Below, one piece after another: positions 53,527 to 64,000 of a stretch of DNA of 64,000 nt. The notes under the pieces are model-generated. The model made no database searches, had not been told where the DNA came from, and worked only from the letters and a program-made list of their open reading frames with translations. Position 1 is the first letter of the stretch. Every line of letters begins with the position of its first letter. Origin of the DNA: Zizania palustris (lineage: Eukaryota > Streptophyta > Magnoliopsida > Poales > Poaceae); the NCBI GenBank assembly GCA_019279435.1, contig JAAALK010000288.1, positions 70,060,329-70,124,328 of the forward strand. Direction: 5' to 3'. The position numbers and the translations under genes are program-made.

Positions 53527-56500
53527 TTCACTGCCTAGATCGGCAATTGGTTTGCTGACAGAAAGATATCGAAGAGTAAATGGTCGACAAAGATCAGAAC
53601 ATTCAGCGATGAGTTTTACAAATTCATTCTGTTGCACTTAATACAATCTGAGATACCTTGGACAATGATTAAGGCAATCACCACACTAAAAGTCACACTG
53701 ACTTGAATATATGTTCAAAACAGATTATGAATCTAATTTAAGTTCATGAAACTGAAATGTTCAGACTAATGTTGAACACATATTCAGATCATACACATAT
53801 ATTGATATCCATAAACAGTATTCACATTTTAGAAGATAATTGAAGCTGGAACTGAATCAGAATCTTCTGAAAACAAATTGTTTACTCACAAATTTTCAGA
53901 ACAGAAACATGTACTGTACTCAGTTTGAAATATTTCAAAATATTTTTGCTAGATTGAAAGTGTTCAAGGGAAAATATTGTTCTGCAATCTCAAGAACACT
54001 CAAAGCTGAAAATACACTTCAGGTGAATACAAACTATGCTTCTAGATACTTACTCGAAAATTGAACACAGTAGTATTAAATTGAAGAACAATTCTGATCA
54101 CTCAAAACACTTTTTCAATTCTGGGCAAGTTCTAAAGAATTCAGAGTTTAAATTAAACCTTGTGATATAGACTGAAATCAACACTACATTACTTCAGACA
54201 ATGTATTCTTTTCAGATGACGTACGGTGAAAACAAAGCAGTATTTAAACTAACACTCAGCAATAGAAAGTAGCCCATGTAATAATCATGTAATAATCATA
54301 AGCACAAGTGAAAACACACTAGCAGTGTTTCAAACTCAAAGTGCTATTCAGATTAAAACTGAGATGATCAAATCACAAGATGAAATCTGAAATTTTAATC
54401 AGCACAGGACAGAACGGAATAAAATATTAGAGCATGAGTTTAAATAAATAGTGTTTCAGATTCATAATGATATTCAGACAAGAGATGAATACCAATCAAG
54501 TTTGAAAAGAGATAAATTCAAAACAGTAGAGATTCAAGAGCAGAGACTTACCTGATAAAGTTGATTCTGGCTATTTTCAACTTGAATTCATCTCTTCTTC
54601 AGTTTAGCATAAAAGGTTCTTTGCAGAGTTGAGAAGCAGTTCTTTTGATTGGTTTGGCTCTTCAAAAATCAGATGTGCAGATTTCAATAATTTTTGTCCT
54701 TTTGCTTGTAATTGACTCAATTCATTCAGTTTTTAAGCACAAGTACAGAATGCAGAGAGAGTACATTGTTCAGATTCAAAACACAAATTGATACTCAAAC
54801 TTGGCTCAGGATAAAATTAATCAGAATCAAATCACAGGTATTGTGAGTTCAAAAACAAGGATTATCTGGCTGAATATTAACCTTATCAGAATAAACTTTC
54901 AAAGAAGTAAAAAGACTTGGCTGAGGATATAAATTCAGAATCACCTTCTGTAAAACAGTTAGACAGACAGCAAAAAGTAGACAATAAAGTACGTGTCAAG
55001 TTCTTGTCTGATTACAGAATTAGTAGAGCTGATGTGAGCAAACTGAGGACCTTTTCAGAGTTTTGTCTGCCAAACAGAAATTCTTTGATCTTTAGAAAAA
55101 TTCAGTCAGATTGATGATTCAATTTTATCAAAGTAGTATGATGATATTTTCTGTTAAACAATCAACCATTCAAAACAGATAGGATATAATCAGAGTTGAA
55201 TTAACTTCTCAATCCTAAAAAGTTCAGACAAATAACTTCTGTTGTGTATTTTAAAGATCATCTGCAGAAAGGTTCTTGAACTGTTCATATCTTGAAAAAC
55301 ACCAGGATGAGGAAGAGATTCTCAATTAATTCTAGCTAAATGGTTTCACAGCCAACAGATCCACACAACAGAATAAAACTCAGGTTCTTCTCAGTATTAG
55401 GACCAACAGGTCAGATCAAGGATCCATATGATTAGGTTGTCCATTGAGATGAATGAACCAGAAGTTATCATCACAGATCAAGCCAAAAAGAAACTAGAAC
55501 AAATCACATGAAAGGATCACCAAGTTATGCAAGAACCATGCCATAATTTAATCTGAGAGTCTTTTAGGCTGAGTTCTTTTTCAGAACTGAGGTGTCACTT
55601 TTGAAGAGCAAAATGAACAAGAAGAAATGACAAAAACCTTTTTCAAACTTCAAAAATGGAACATTCAAACCATACATAACATAAGTTGTATAAAGATCAT
55701 ACTCGAGTTCTGCAGAGAAATCACCACAAAATAGCTCACAAAACTTAATCAAGAACAGAAGGACTCATCCGCAAGGTACTCACTGAGCCATAGCCAGAAC
55801 TATGTAATTTTGGGACAATGAACAGGGAAGAGCACTGATGAACAGAGAAAGCAACTGACGTAAAAGTTTAATAGTGTAGCTACTATGTTCAGCCCAAAAG
55901 AGAGAGAGAGAAACCCATGGCTATGGACCTCTATTTATAGGCCAACCATGGGGTAAAAATTCTGAAAAACACCCTCTAAAGTCTATAAATTAGATCAAGG
56001 TCCTATTCCTTAATATAATTCTAGAATTTAAAAATCCTGAAAAAATATTAAAAGAGTACAATTACTCTAGACTACTAAACAAAAATTAACTCTAATTTAT
56101 TGAAATTAGAAACACTTAAATTTCGACGATTTTAAGCGAAAATCAACAAAACCTCTCAACTGTTCGACTCATGACACCGCTTTGTGAATCCGAGCGCCAG
56201 CAAGCCTCTTCCGCGCTCGATGCCCTCGAGCCGTCTGATTACTTGCACTGGCCTGCCTTTCGCAGACTCAGTCGTCACGCCGTCGTGACCAACCGTTCGT
56301 CCATGTCTTGCTCGGTTTCTTCGTGCACTCTTAAGATCTTCTCCAACTTCACCCGGTCTTCCTAATCCTCCGGCATCGAGATCCCTACTTGATCCTTGAT
56401 CACCCATCGCTGACAGTTGGTTAGCATCTCCTCCCTGCACATACAAGACAAGCCAAAACAAGAACCACGACGCACACCGATCCCCTCGACACAGACCATT

Positions 56501-56566
56501 CATAACCACACATCGAACCCTTCGATACAACAAACCATTACTAACTCATTCACTCGATCGCTCATT
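53527..56566 (-). repeat. Sire-2 5' LTR (truncated at both ends)
   Basis: Aligns with 26452-27075 and 37996-40017. It contains an extra ~390 bp (about 53774-54170) absent from the 3' LTR and an extra ~35 bp near 55401-55435 flanked by ATTAGG. The Sire-1 target AAAAG is unoccupied here at 54505-54509. A minus-strand TATA box (CTATAAATAG) lies at about 55931-55940. It is cut at 56566 by Gy3. Confidence 0.85.
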
Positions 56567-58387
56567 GTAACACCCCAGAATTAAAAATAAATAAAAACGA
56601 GGGAAATAAATTTTTTGAAATAAAAAGGAATTATTTAATTGAAGAAAAGGTTAAAAGAACCCAATTAAAGCAAAACAGGGAGAAATATTTCAAATTTGAA
56701 CTTGAAAAATTTATGGTGGAATCTATAAGCCAAGAAATATTTTTAGGAATTTTTACAAAATTTTAGCAATAGTATTTCAAGCTCTACAGGAATATATGAA
56801 TTTCTAGAATTAATTTAAATTGAAAATGAGTTTAAAATGTTAATGGGCCACATCCCCTGAATTCGCCCTCGGCCCAGCCCAGCCCAGCCGCGTGTCACCG
56901 CCGTGTGGGGCCTCCTTGTTGGCGCCGCACCCTTTTCTCTCTCTCTTGCTCGTGCCCGGTCGGCCCCGCTTGTCAGTTGCACGAGCGCGCGCCTCAGCCG
57001 CTGGCAGCACTGGCCCACCTGTCGGCCCCTTCTCTTTCGCTCACAGCCGCTGATAGGTGGGGGCCACCTATCAGGATCATCTTCCCCGATGGAAGTTTTC
57101 TCCTTTCCTTTTTCCGGTGACCCCATCTTCCTAATCCGCCTCGCCGCGTCGTCTTCCTTCCAATTGGTGCCACGATTTTGCACGCCATGCGCCGTGGATC
57201 TATTTCCCTCTGGTTCCCCATGAAATCGGGCCCGAATCGCTGGAGTTCGGGTGCAAGGAATGATCATCGGCATTTTTGGGAATTTCTTCGGTTTCCCTCT
57301 GTGAGTCTGCCATATTCGACGCCGGTGAGACCCTATAAGAACCCCGGTGATCACCGCAACCCGACCACACTGCTGAAGCCCTATCCCTCGCTTTGCTGAG
57401 CACTGCCACCCACTTTCTTCCCCTTCCCTCTGTTCCCACTTCGGTAGGCCCTCGCCGGTGACTCGAGCTACCGCTGCCCTCCCCGACGCCACTACTAGGA
57501 CCGTCTCCACGCCCCCTACCCCGGCCTCACCTCCGTTGGGATGAATCGCCGCTGGATCACCGTTGCCGCCGTCGACCCGAGGGTCTTCACCACCTCCCCT
57601 CACCGCCAGCCACCTCCGGTCTCCACCCGCCCCCGCCTCCGGTACCACTGTGACCCTTGAGCTATGCTCGTTCCATTTTGCATTCGGTTTAGCCCCTAGG
57701 CCACCGCAACCGTCGTCGCACGCGTCGCCGTCGTCGGAGAAGATGATACCCCTCGCCGTCATCGCCATGCCGTGCCGGACAGGCTTGGAGTCGTTCGATG
57801 TGTGGCGGACGGCTAATATTATAATCCACCCGGGGTTTAATCTGGGCCATCCACCAGGTCAAAGGGGTACCGACCGTTGTCAACCGTCGATCACCATTTA
57901 ACCCGCCCTGCCTCGCATCTGGTCACTAGATCTAGATCCAACGGTCCAGATCAAGCCGGAACATGCGCACAGTGCGCGGGTACATGGTGGGCCTGGCTCA
58001 CCGTGGACCCAAGCCTATTTTAGTTTAAATAAAAATTCAGAAAATATGTTTAAACTTTAAAAATTCATAACTTGCTCAATTTAACTCCAAATTTGATCAT
58101 TCAAATTTTGAAAAATTTGTCTTTTTATTCTCTACACCTTTATGCAATAAAAACCATATGCTTATTTTGCAAAAAATATTCTTATTAAATAATAAAGAAA
58201 AACCCCCTTTAGGATTAAATTCATATTTCATTAAATAATTCAGAACCCTTAAAAATGCATAAATTAAATTTAGAAGACATAATAACTTAATTTCACTATT
58301 TTAATGCAACAAACATAGTAGGGTTATTTTGAAACATCTTTAATTCACATTTAATGGGGAAAATAGATACCCCTTAGGGAAAATCCT
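56567..58387 (+). mobile_element. Gy3: 5' portion of a gypsy LTR, truncated
   Basis: Begins TGTAACACCCCAGAATT, the same start as the Gy1 and Gy2 LTRs. It keeps their GC-rich promoter part (TATAAGA at 57334-57340) and the ATCCAACGGTCCAGATC block near 57936. After 1.8 kb it stops and copia pol sequence begins. The 3' LTR part and all internal sequence are missing. The 317-residue minus-strand ORF at 56815-57768 is a GC-rich LTR artefact. Confidence 0.82.
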
Positions 58388-58393
58388 TACAAT

Positions 58394-59989
58394 TTGCTGT
58401 CTGTATCTCAGTTGCTTGATGAGGGCTTCGAAGTGCGATTCCATCGCGATACTTCGCAAGTACTCAATTCTGATGGCGTTGTGGTGTGTAAGATCTTTAG
58501 AGTTGGGAGAGTTTTTGGAGCTGATTTTTCAGAGTCATCTGGTTCTTCTCATTGTCTTGTTGCACATTCGACTTCTGAGCTATGGAAGTGGCATAGGAGA
58601 CTAGGGCATATGAGCTTTGAGTTGCTCGCTCGTCTGAGCGCCCTAGGCCTGATCCGAGGATTGCCCAAGCTCAAGTTTGAGAAGAATTTAGTTTGCGCTC
58701 CTTGTCGACATGGAAAGATGATTGTCGCTTCGCATTCGCCAGTCACCACAGTGATGACTGAACAACCCGGAGAACTTCTCCATATGGACACTGTAGGTCC
58801 TTCACGGGTTAGTTCTTTAAGCGGCAAGTGGTATGTTCTAGTAATTGTCGACGATTTCTCTCGCTACTCTTGGGTCTTCTTTCTTGCCAGCAAGGATGAA
58901 GTGTTTTCACACTTTCGGAGCTTGGCTTTGAGACTTTTTACTGAACTCCCTGGTGCATTAAAATTCATTCGAAGCGATAATGGCACTGAGTTCAAAAACA
59001 GTCTCTTTGTTGACTTTTGCATGGAGCATGGCATAGAACATCAATTCTATGCTCCGCGGGTTCCTCAACAGAATGGTGTTGTTGAGAGGAAAAACCGCAC
59101 TTTGGTTGAGATGGCTAGGACGATGCTTGATGAGCATAGGACTCCTAGAAAATTCTGGGCTGAGGCCATGAACACTGCATGTTACATCTCAAACCGAATC
59201 TTCTTGCGCTCAATTTTAAATTTGACATCTTATGAGCTGCGTTTTGGGAGACAGCCCAAGGTTACTCATCTTCGAGTTTTTGGCTGTCGCTGCTTTATCC
59301 TAAAACGTGGTAACTTGGATAAATTTGAGTCGCGATCTTCTGACGGGATCTTTTTGGGTTATACTACTCATGGTCATTCTTATCATGTTTATAACTTGGA
59401 AACTAACACTGTCATCGAGTCATGTGAAGTGACTTTTGATGAATCAACCCCCTCTGTTAGTTCTGCTTTTGAATAGGCAAATGAACACGACATGGAACAG
59501 ACCTTATTCGAAGACGAAGATCCCGGAGAATTCGAGGATGAACCCCTACTTCCCTCGACATCGACCCCCAAAGCTGACCTCGCTTCAACTACTTCGGCAC
59601 GAGGTCTCGAAGCGACTACCTCAACATCGGTCATCTTGGACCACTCCAACGCACAAGTTGAGGGGGAGACTGCATCCCGCCGCGAGGCTCCACATCATGT
59701 TCAAAGGATGCACCCTCCCGAGCAGATTATTGGTGAGCTTGATCAAAGGGTAACTCATTCACATGCCCATTTCACTAATGCTGCTTTTGTTGCTTCTTTC
59801 GAGCCTTTAGATGTTAGTCATGCACTTTCTGATTCTAGTTGGATCAATGCCATGCATGAGGAACTTGAAAATTTTGAGAGAAACCAAGTCTGGACTTTAG
59901 TTGATCCTCCACCTAATGTTCATTTCATTGGTACAAAATGGATTTTCAAAAATAAACAAGGGGAGGATGGGACAATTGTTAGAAACAAG
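58394..59989 (+). pseudogene. pol: Sire-3 pol: integrase and RT start
   Basis: An open frame of 360 codons covers GAG-pre-integrase (HRRLGHMS) and an integrase core with all three acidic residues (HMDTVGP, RSDNGTEF, NGVVERKNRT). TAG at 59474-59476 follows AFE where Sire-1 has CAG (Gln). The same frame continues through an acidic linker to WIFKNKQGEDGTIVRNK, where the MITE begins. With the N-terminus and protease missing, it cannot be functional. Confidence 0.9.
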
Positions 59990-60145
59990 GAAAAATTACT
60001 CACATGTCATTATAATTTTCAGAAATTGCCTATATGCCACTGTCAGTGACTGTGACGGCCCCCATCTGTCAGTGACACACTAATGGTATATTGGCAAACC
60101 GTGAAAATTGTAATAGCACGGAAAAAATTAACCCTAGAAACAAGG
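59981..60145. mobile_element. 145-bp MITE with 10-bp TSD (Mutator-like)
   Basis: AGAAACAAGG occurs at 59981-59990 and 60136-60145, and once only at the matching place in Sire-1 (minus strand, about 31618-31627). The 145 bp between (59991-60135) form a long imperfect hairpin: its two halves share TTATAATTTTCA / TTACAATTTTCAC and GCCTATATGCCA / GCCAATATACCA in inverted order. A 9-10-bp duplication with long inverted repeats suggests a non-autonomous Mutator-like MITE. Confidence 0.82.
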
Positions 60146-61491
60146 CTAGACTTGTAGCTCAGGGTTTTTCTCAACTAGAAGGGATTGATTTTACTGAAAC
60201 TTTTGCACCTGTTGCTCGCCTTGAGGCCATTAGGATTTTGCTTGCCTTTGCGACATCCCGGGGATTCAAACTCTATCAAATGGATGTCAAAAGTGCTTTT
60301 CTTAATGGCTTCATAGGTGAAGATGTTTATGTAAAACAACCCCCTGGTTTTGAAAACCCCAAGTACCCGCATAAAGTCCTTAAACTTCATAAGGCTCTTT
60401 ATGGACTCAAGCAGGCCCCTCGGGCGTGGTATGATAGACTTAAGTCTTTTCTGCTTGAGCGAGGGTATTTGATGGGCTCTATTGATAAAACAATGTTTAC
60501 TCTCAAGCATGGCAAAGATTTCCTCCTGGTTCAGATTTATGTGGATGATATCATTTTTGGTGGCTCTTCTCATGCTTTGGTTGCCGAGTTTGCAGAAACC
60601 ATGAGCAGGGAGTTTGAAATGTCGATGATGGGTGAACTCACCTTTTTCCTTGGTTTGCAAATCAAGCAAAGCAAACAAGGTACTTTCGTTCACCAGACGA
60701 AGTACACCAAGGACCTGCTCAAGAAGTTCGACATGTCCGATGCGAAGCCCCTCGCCACTCCAATGGCTACATCTGTAGCATTGGACCCTGACGAAGATGG
60801 AGAAGCCGTAGATCAGAAGGAGTTCCGGAGCATGATCGGCTCCCTCCTCTACTTGACTGCCACGAGGCCGGACATACACTTTGCTGTGTGTCTGTGCGCT
60901 CGTTTTCAGGCTTCACCACGAGCTTCGCACCGCCAAGCGGTTAAGCGCATCCTAAGGTATCTCAAACACACCCTTGAATTTGGCATATGGTATTCAGCGT
61001 CTTCATCTTTATGTCTTCGAGGTTATTCCGATGCGGATTTTGCTGGGTGTAGAATTGATAGGAAGAGTACCTCTGGTACTTGTCATTTTCTGGGTACTTC
61101 TCTGGTTTGCTGGTCTTCCCGCAAACAGTCTAGTGTTGCACAATCGACGGCTGAGGCCGAATATGTTGCTGCAGCTAGCTGTTGCTCTCAGATTTTGTGG
61201 ATGGTTTCTACTTTGTGGGATTTCGGGTTAGATTATAAGAGTGTTCCACTTTTCTGTGATAACACTAGCGCTATTTGTATTGCAAACAACCCGGTTCAGC
61301 ACTCCAGAACCAAACACATTGATGTGCGGTATCATTTTCTCAGAGATCACAATGAGAAGGGTGATATTGCACTTCAATATGTTGATACCCAACACCAGCT
61401 TGCTGATATTTTTACAAAACCCCTCGATGCTTCTCGTTTTGCTTACTTGCGTGGGGAACTTGGCATTTGTCACCCTTACGGCATTTTGTGA
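60146..61491 (+). pseudogene. pol: Sire-3 pol: reverse transcriptase and RNase H
   Basis: The frame continues as ARLVAQGFSQLEGIDF after the MITE and is open to TGA 61489-61491. It holds MDVKSAFLNG, the RT box YVDD (about 60538-60549), the connection region, and RNase H with SDADFAG, STAEAEY and KHIDVRYHFLRDHNEKG. It is nearly identical in sequence to Sire-1 pol; for example PPGFENP replaces APGFENP. The domains look intact, but the gene lacks its 5' part. Confidence 0.9.
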
Positions 61492-62679
61492 GGGGGAGCT
61501 GTTTTAGATGGATGTGCCTTTGTCTAATTGTGTTGAAATTGCACTTACATATTTTGCACTTATATGCCTGCTTATAATTCATGAAATCATGTCAGCTCAG
61601 CTCTTTTTAATTCATCTGGAACATCCATGTGCATGGTGTTTTATTTTCAAAATCAAATTGTGCTCACTGCTTAGTCTTGAATCTAGCATGTTTAGGCAGG
61701 ACTGCTTTTAGCTATCTTTTATCTGCTTGATAGCAAGACACTGTTCATTGGATGCTCAAAATTGCAACTTGAAAAATTGTTCTCATCTTCATGGATACTC
61801 ATAAATGCCAAACAATTGGTTCACTTGGTTAAAATCAAAAACTCCATGATTTGCATGCTTTAAGTGAAAAGATCCAGGTGGGTTTGTTTGTCGCACTACC
61901 CTATTCTAGACTGCTTACCATTGCACATTGGTCTGAACTAGAATAGTGTAGTGTTTGCCAAAATCATTGCCTTAAGCTTCTTATGGCTTTCATGCCTAGG
62001 CTTGGCCTGATTGGAAAGTATAAGGTGGACAAACAAATAACCCCGGCACTAAGGAAAGAACAACCAAATTCATTGATTATCAAGTTTGCTTTTCAAGCTC
62101 CATTTGAACTAGACTTGTCTGTCTAGAGTAGAAATTGACTAGCTTTGCGCAGTACTTGCTCTTACTTGTCTAGTTTCCTTGAGTAAGTGGTGATGCTTTT
62201 ATTTCAAAAATGATCAAATCACATGCTTCATCATGTTTTTCGAGAATATTAATTTGAGATGAGCCCATGATCATTAGTGTTATTGATGGCATATTTTTGC
62301 TTCATATGTCTTTGCAATTCTGCTCATTTCGAAGCTTTGCATCTTTTACATGCTCCTTGATGCTTGCATTGCCAAAGGGGGAGAAATTCCGAAGAAACTT
62401 GCTTCGTTCTCTGCCGCAAGGGGTATAATTTCCAAAAGGGGAGAACATTTGACATAAAGGGGGAGAAGGTTCTTTATTGCCAAAGGGAAAATTTAACTCA
62501 GGGGGAGTTCTTACTGCCGAAGGGGCTTTTTACTCTTGTGAGAATGGGGGAGCAAAATTCTTTTGTCAAGTGACATGATTTGGCTCTTTTGTGAGTCTTT
62601 ATGGTCACTTGTGTGCTGAAAATCTTTAAATTTTCTTGAACTTGGATTTGGTTGTCAATGCACTCATCAAGGGGGAGAT
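61492..62679 (+). other. Sire-3 3' non-coding region and polypurine tract
   Basis: No ORF of note. It contains the conserved block at 61866-62050, several purine-rich AAAGGGGGAG units (62375-62520) and the terminal tract AATGCACTCATCAAGGGGGA before the LTR. No env-like gene is present. Confidence 0.8.
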
Positions 62680-64000
62680 TGAGAAACCAAGGGTTGGTTT
62701 CGGTGTTTTGTGATGAGTGATTGACAGACTTTTTACCCTCTGTTCGAAGGGTACCTCCGGAGGGGTTTCGGAGGTGGTACCTCCGAAGGGTGTTTCGGAG
62801 GTGGTTTCACCGAAGGGTGTTCGGTGTTTGCTTGCTGCAGCTGTTGCAGCGGAGTGTGCTTGTCGGAGGGGTCCGACAATACACGATGACTGGGTCCGTA
62901 CCGAAGGCTTCGGTACTTTGGGCGGTACACCGGAGAGTGTACCGGAGGTTGCTAACCCGGAGAGGTCTCCAGAGTACTGGATACACTTGTCTGTTTGTCT
63001 GTGGTGCGCAGGGACTTCGGAGGCGACGGACAAGGTTCGCAGCAGGTGAACCTGGATCGAGCGGGAGGCTTGATGCCAGGGGAGCGGGGAGCTCCGTCAC
63101 GGTGGCTGCGAAGGTGGTCCGGGTCGGTCCTCGGGTCGAGACGTGCCAGGTGAAGGCAGAGAGTGCGGAGCGTGGCTCCGGCTGAAGGTACTCCGAGTCA
63201 AAGTCCTCGGAGGTGAGGCACTTCGAAGGTACTCCGAACGGAGTGACTTCGGAGTTGGGTGGAACAAGTCCTCTGCGGAGGCAAGGATTTCGAAGTGTGC
63301 TCCAGAGGGAGACATTCGATGGTACCCGACGAAGATCTCAGAAGTCAAGGCGCATCGAAGGCATGGTCCGGGTGAGGCTCGTCGAGGAGTGTGCTCGGGG
63401 AGAGGCACTGCGACGAAGGGCTCATGGAATGCTTCATGCGGAGGTCTTGGACGAAGGAGGGACTTCGAAGGGTGGTACTCCGAAGGTGGGGGCTTCGGAG
63501 GGAGGAAGGCTTTGGAGCGAGGCTTGCTCCGGAGCAAGGTTGACTTGAGGTGCTTCGGCCTGCATGGCTTCGGTACACGGACTGACGGAGTTCGAGCTGG
63601 GTGAAGCTGCGAAGCCGTGGTGGTCCACTCCGGAAGTGTTGGTGCGAAGGCACAAGGGCTTTGACGGCTTCGGCTCAAAACCGTCACTGTATCGAAGGCA
63701 ATCTTCGGCGAAGCGAAGGCCACCAGGCTCAAGGCTTCTCGCCGAAGCTACCGCACCCTCGCGTGCGAAGGGAGGATTCCAGAAGGTCAAAGACTGCAAA
63801 GGCTGACACTGTCTGTTCTGTAAAAGGCTGACACTGTCCCCTCTGCAAAGCTGACAGAGAAGCCTCCAGAATAAAGGTGGACTACCTTTTGTACTCCTTA
63901 GTTCTGTAGAGTCAAAATCAATGTAAACCCTAGGGGTAGTGTAGTCATTTCCTTTGGGTGAACTGTGGGCTATAAATATGGGGGCTCGGTAGGTAACATT
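62680..64000 (+). repeat. Sire-3 3' LTR (cut by window end)
   Basis: Begins TGAGAAACCAAGGG, the reverse complement of the Sire-1 LTR terminus, and continues through the CCTCCGAAG-rich U3 to a TATA box (TATAAATATGG) at 63971-63981. By comparison with Sire-1, about 0.7 kb more should follow outside the window. Confidence 0.9.

Larger units (their letters stand above)
26229..56566 (-). mobile_element. Sire-2: gag-only SIRE-type copia element hosting three nested insertions
   Basis: Left (3') LTR: 26229-27075 plus 37996-40077, split by Sire-1. Internal region: 40078-41310 plus 51303-53526, split by Gy2. Right (5') LTR: 53527-56566, broken at 56566 by Gy3. Gag homology ends a few codons after THPNTEHSR and joins directly to a sequence matching the last codons and stop of Sire-1 pol, so protease, integrase, RT and RNase H are absent. 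The right LTR lacks its last ~220 bp, the PBS and about 60 gag codons through a deletion near 53527. Without nested DNA the element is about 9.4 kb. Confidence 0.85.
58388..64000 (+). mobile_element. Sire-3: 5'-truncated SIRE-type copia element
   Basis: Same family as Sire-1 but on the plus strand. It starts inside pol (YNLLSVSQLLDEG, about residue 69 of Sire-1 pol) at the Gy3 junction. It runs through integrase, RT and RNase H, a 3' non-coding region, a polypurine tract (ATCAAGGGGGAGAT, about 62666-62679) and a partial 3' LTR from 62680 to the window end. It has one premature TAG and a MITE insertion in pol. Confidence 0.92.

Noticed and set aside
56815..57768. 317-residue minus-strand ORF in the Gy3 LTR.
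   Set aside because: Lies in GC-rich LTR promoter sequence. Low-complexity Arg/Gly composition, no domain, and not kept in the other gypsy LTRs.
60175..60879. 234-residue antisense ORF opposite Sire-3 RT (also 30883-31185 and 31252-31587 opposite Sire-1).
   Set aside because: Shadow of a conserved RT frame; the sense strand explains the sequence.

Overview
The window looks like repeat-dense intergenic DNA from a grass (Poaceae) nuclear genome. This rests on stacked LTR retrotransposons with 2-3.4 kb LTRs, chromodomain-bearing Ty3/gypsy elements, SIRE/Maximus-type Ty1/copia elements, a hAT DNA transposon and Tourist-type MITEs. I do not name a species. No intact host gene, rRNA, tRNA or CRISPR array was seen. 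The only host-like coding sequence is a two-exon nitrilase fragment near 21.4-21.8 kb.

Layout. (1) 1-944 and 13444-~14100 are an old minus-strand LTR retrotransposon fragment. It is split by Gy1 (945-13438), a chromovirus with 3.43 kb LTRs and a CCGGC target-site duplication (TSD). (2) ~14105-22356 is a mosaic: the 3' end of a SIRE-like element, an inverted relative of the old LTR, a copia 5' LTR rich in near-palindromic motifs, a solo SIRE LTR (TSD AAAAG), a decayed Tork-like gag remnant with its 3' LTR, and the nitrilase fragment. (3) 22357-26186 is a Tourist-like MITE (TSD TAA) holding a hAT element (22382-26013, 8-bp TSD CTTTGGAT) whose transposase is frameshifted. (4) 26229-56566 is Sire-2, a SIRE-type element that keeps gag but appears to have lost all of pol. 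It hosts Sire-1 (27076-37990, nearly intact, TSD AAAAG) in one LTR, Gy2 (41311-51297, TSD GTGTT) near the end of gag, and a truncated gypsy LTR (Gy3, 56567-~58387) in its other LTR. (5) ~58388-64000 is Sire-3, a 5'-truncated plus-strand relative of Sire-1. It carries a 145-bp MITE in pol and runs off the window inside its 3' LTR.

The most unusual object is Gy2. Its 5' LTR is a palindrome: two 455-bp arms, each ending in the LTR 3' terminus, around a 150-bp spacer. The inverted arm sits exactly against the TSD, so the aberrant cDNA seems to have been integrated as such. Other notable points are the apparently precise pol loss of Sire-2, an empty site for Sire-1 preserved in the second Sire-2 LTR, an ORF upstream of gag shared by both gypsy elements, a conserved 3' non-coding block shared by three SIRE elements, and loss of all three integrase catalytic residues in Gy1.

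Functionally the genes are gag, protease, integrase, reverse transcriptase and RNase H modules of retroelements, nearly all broken. Sire-1 is the youngest and best preserved, with only two in-frame stops across gag-pol and LTRs that differ at about ten positions by eye.
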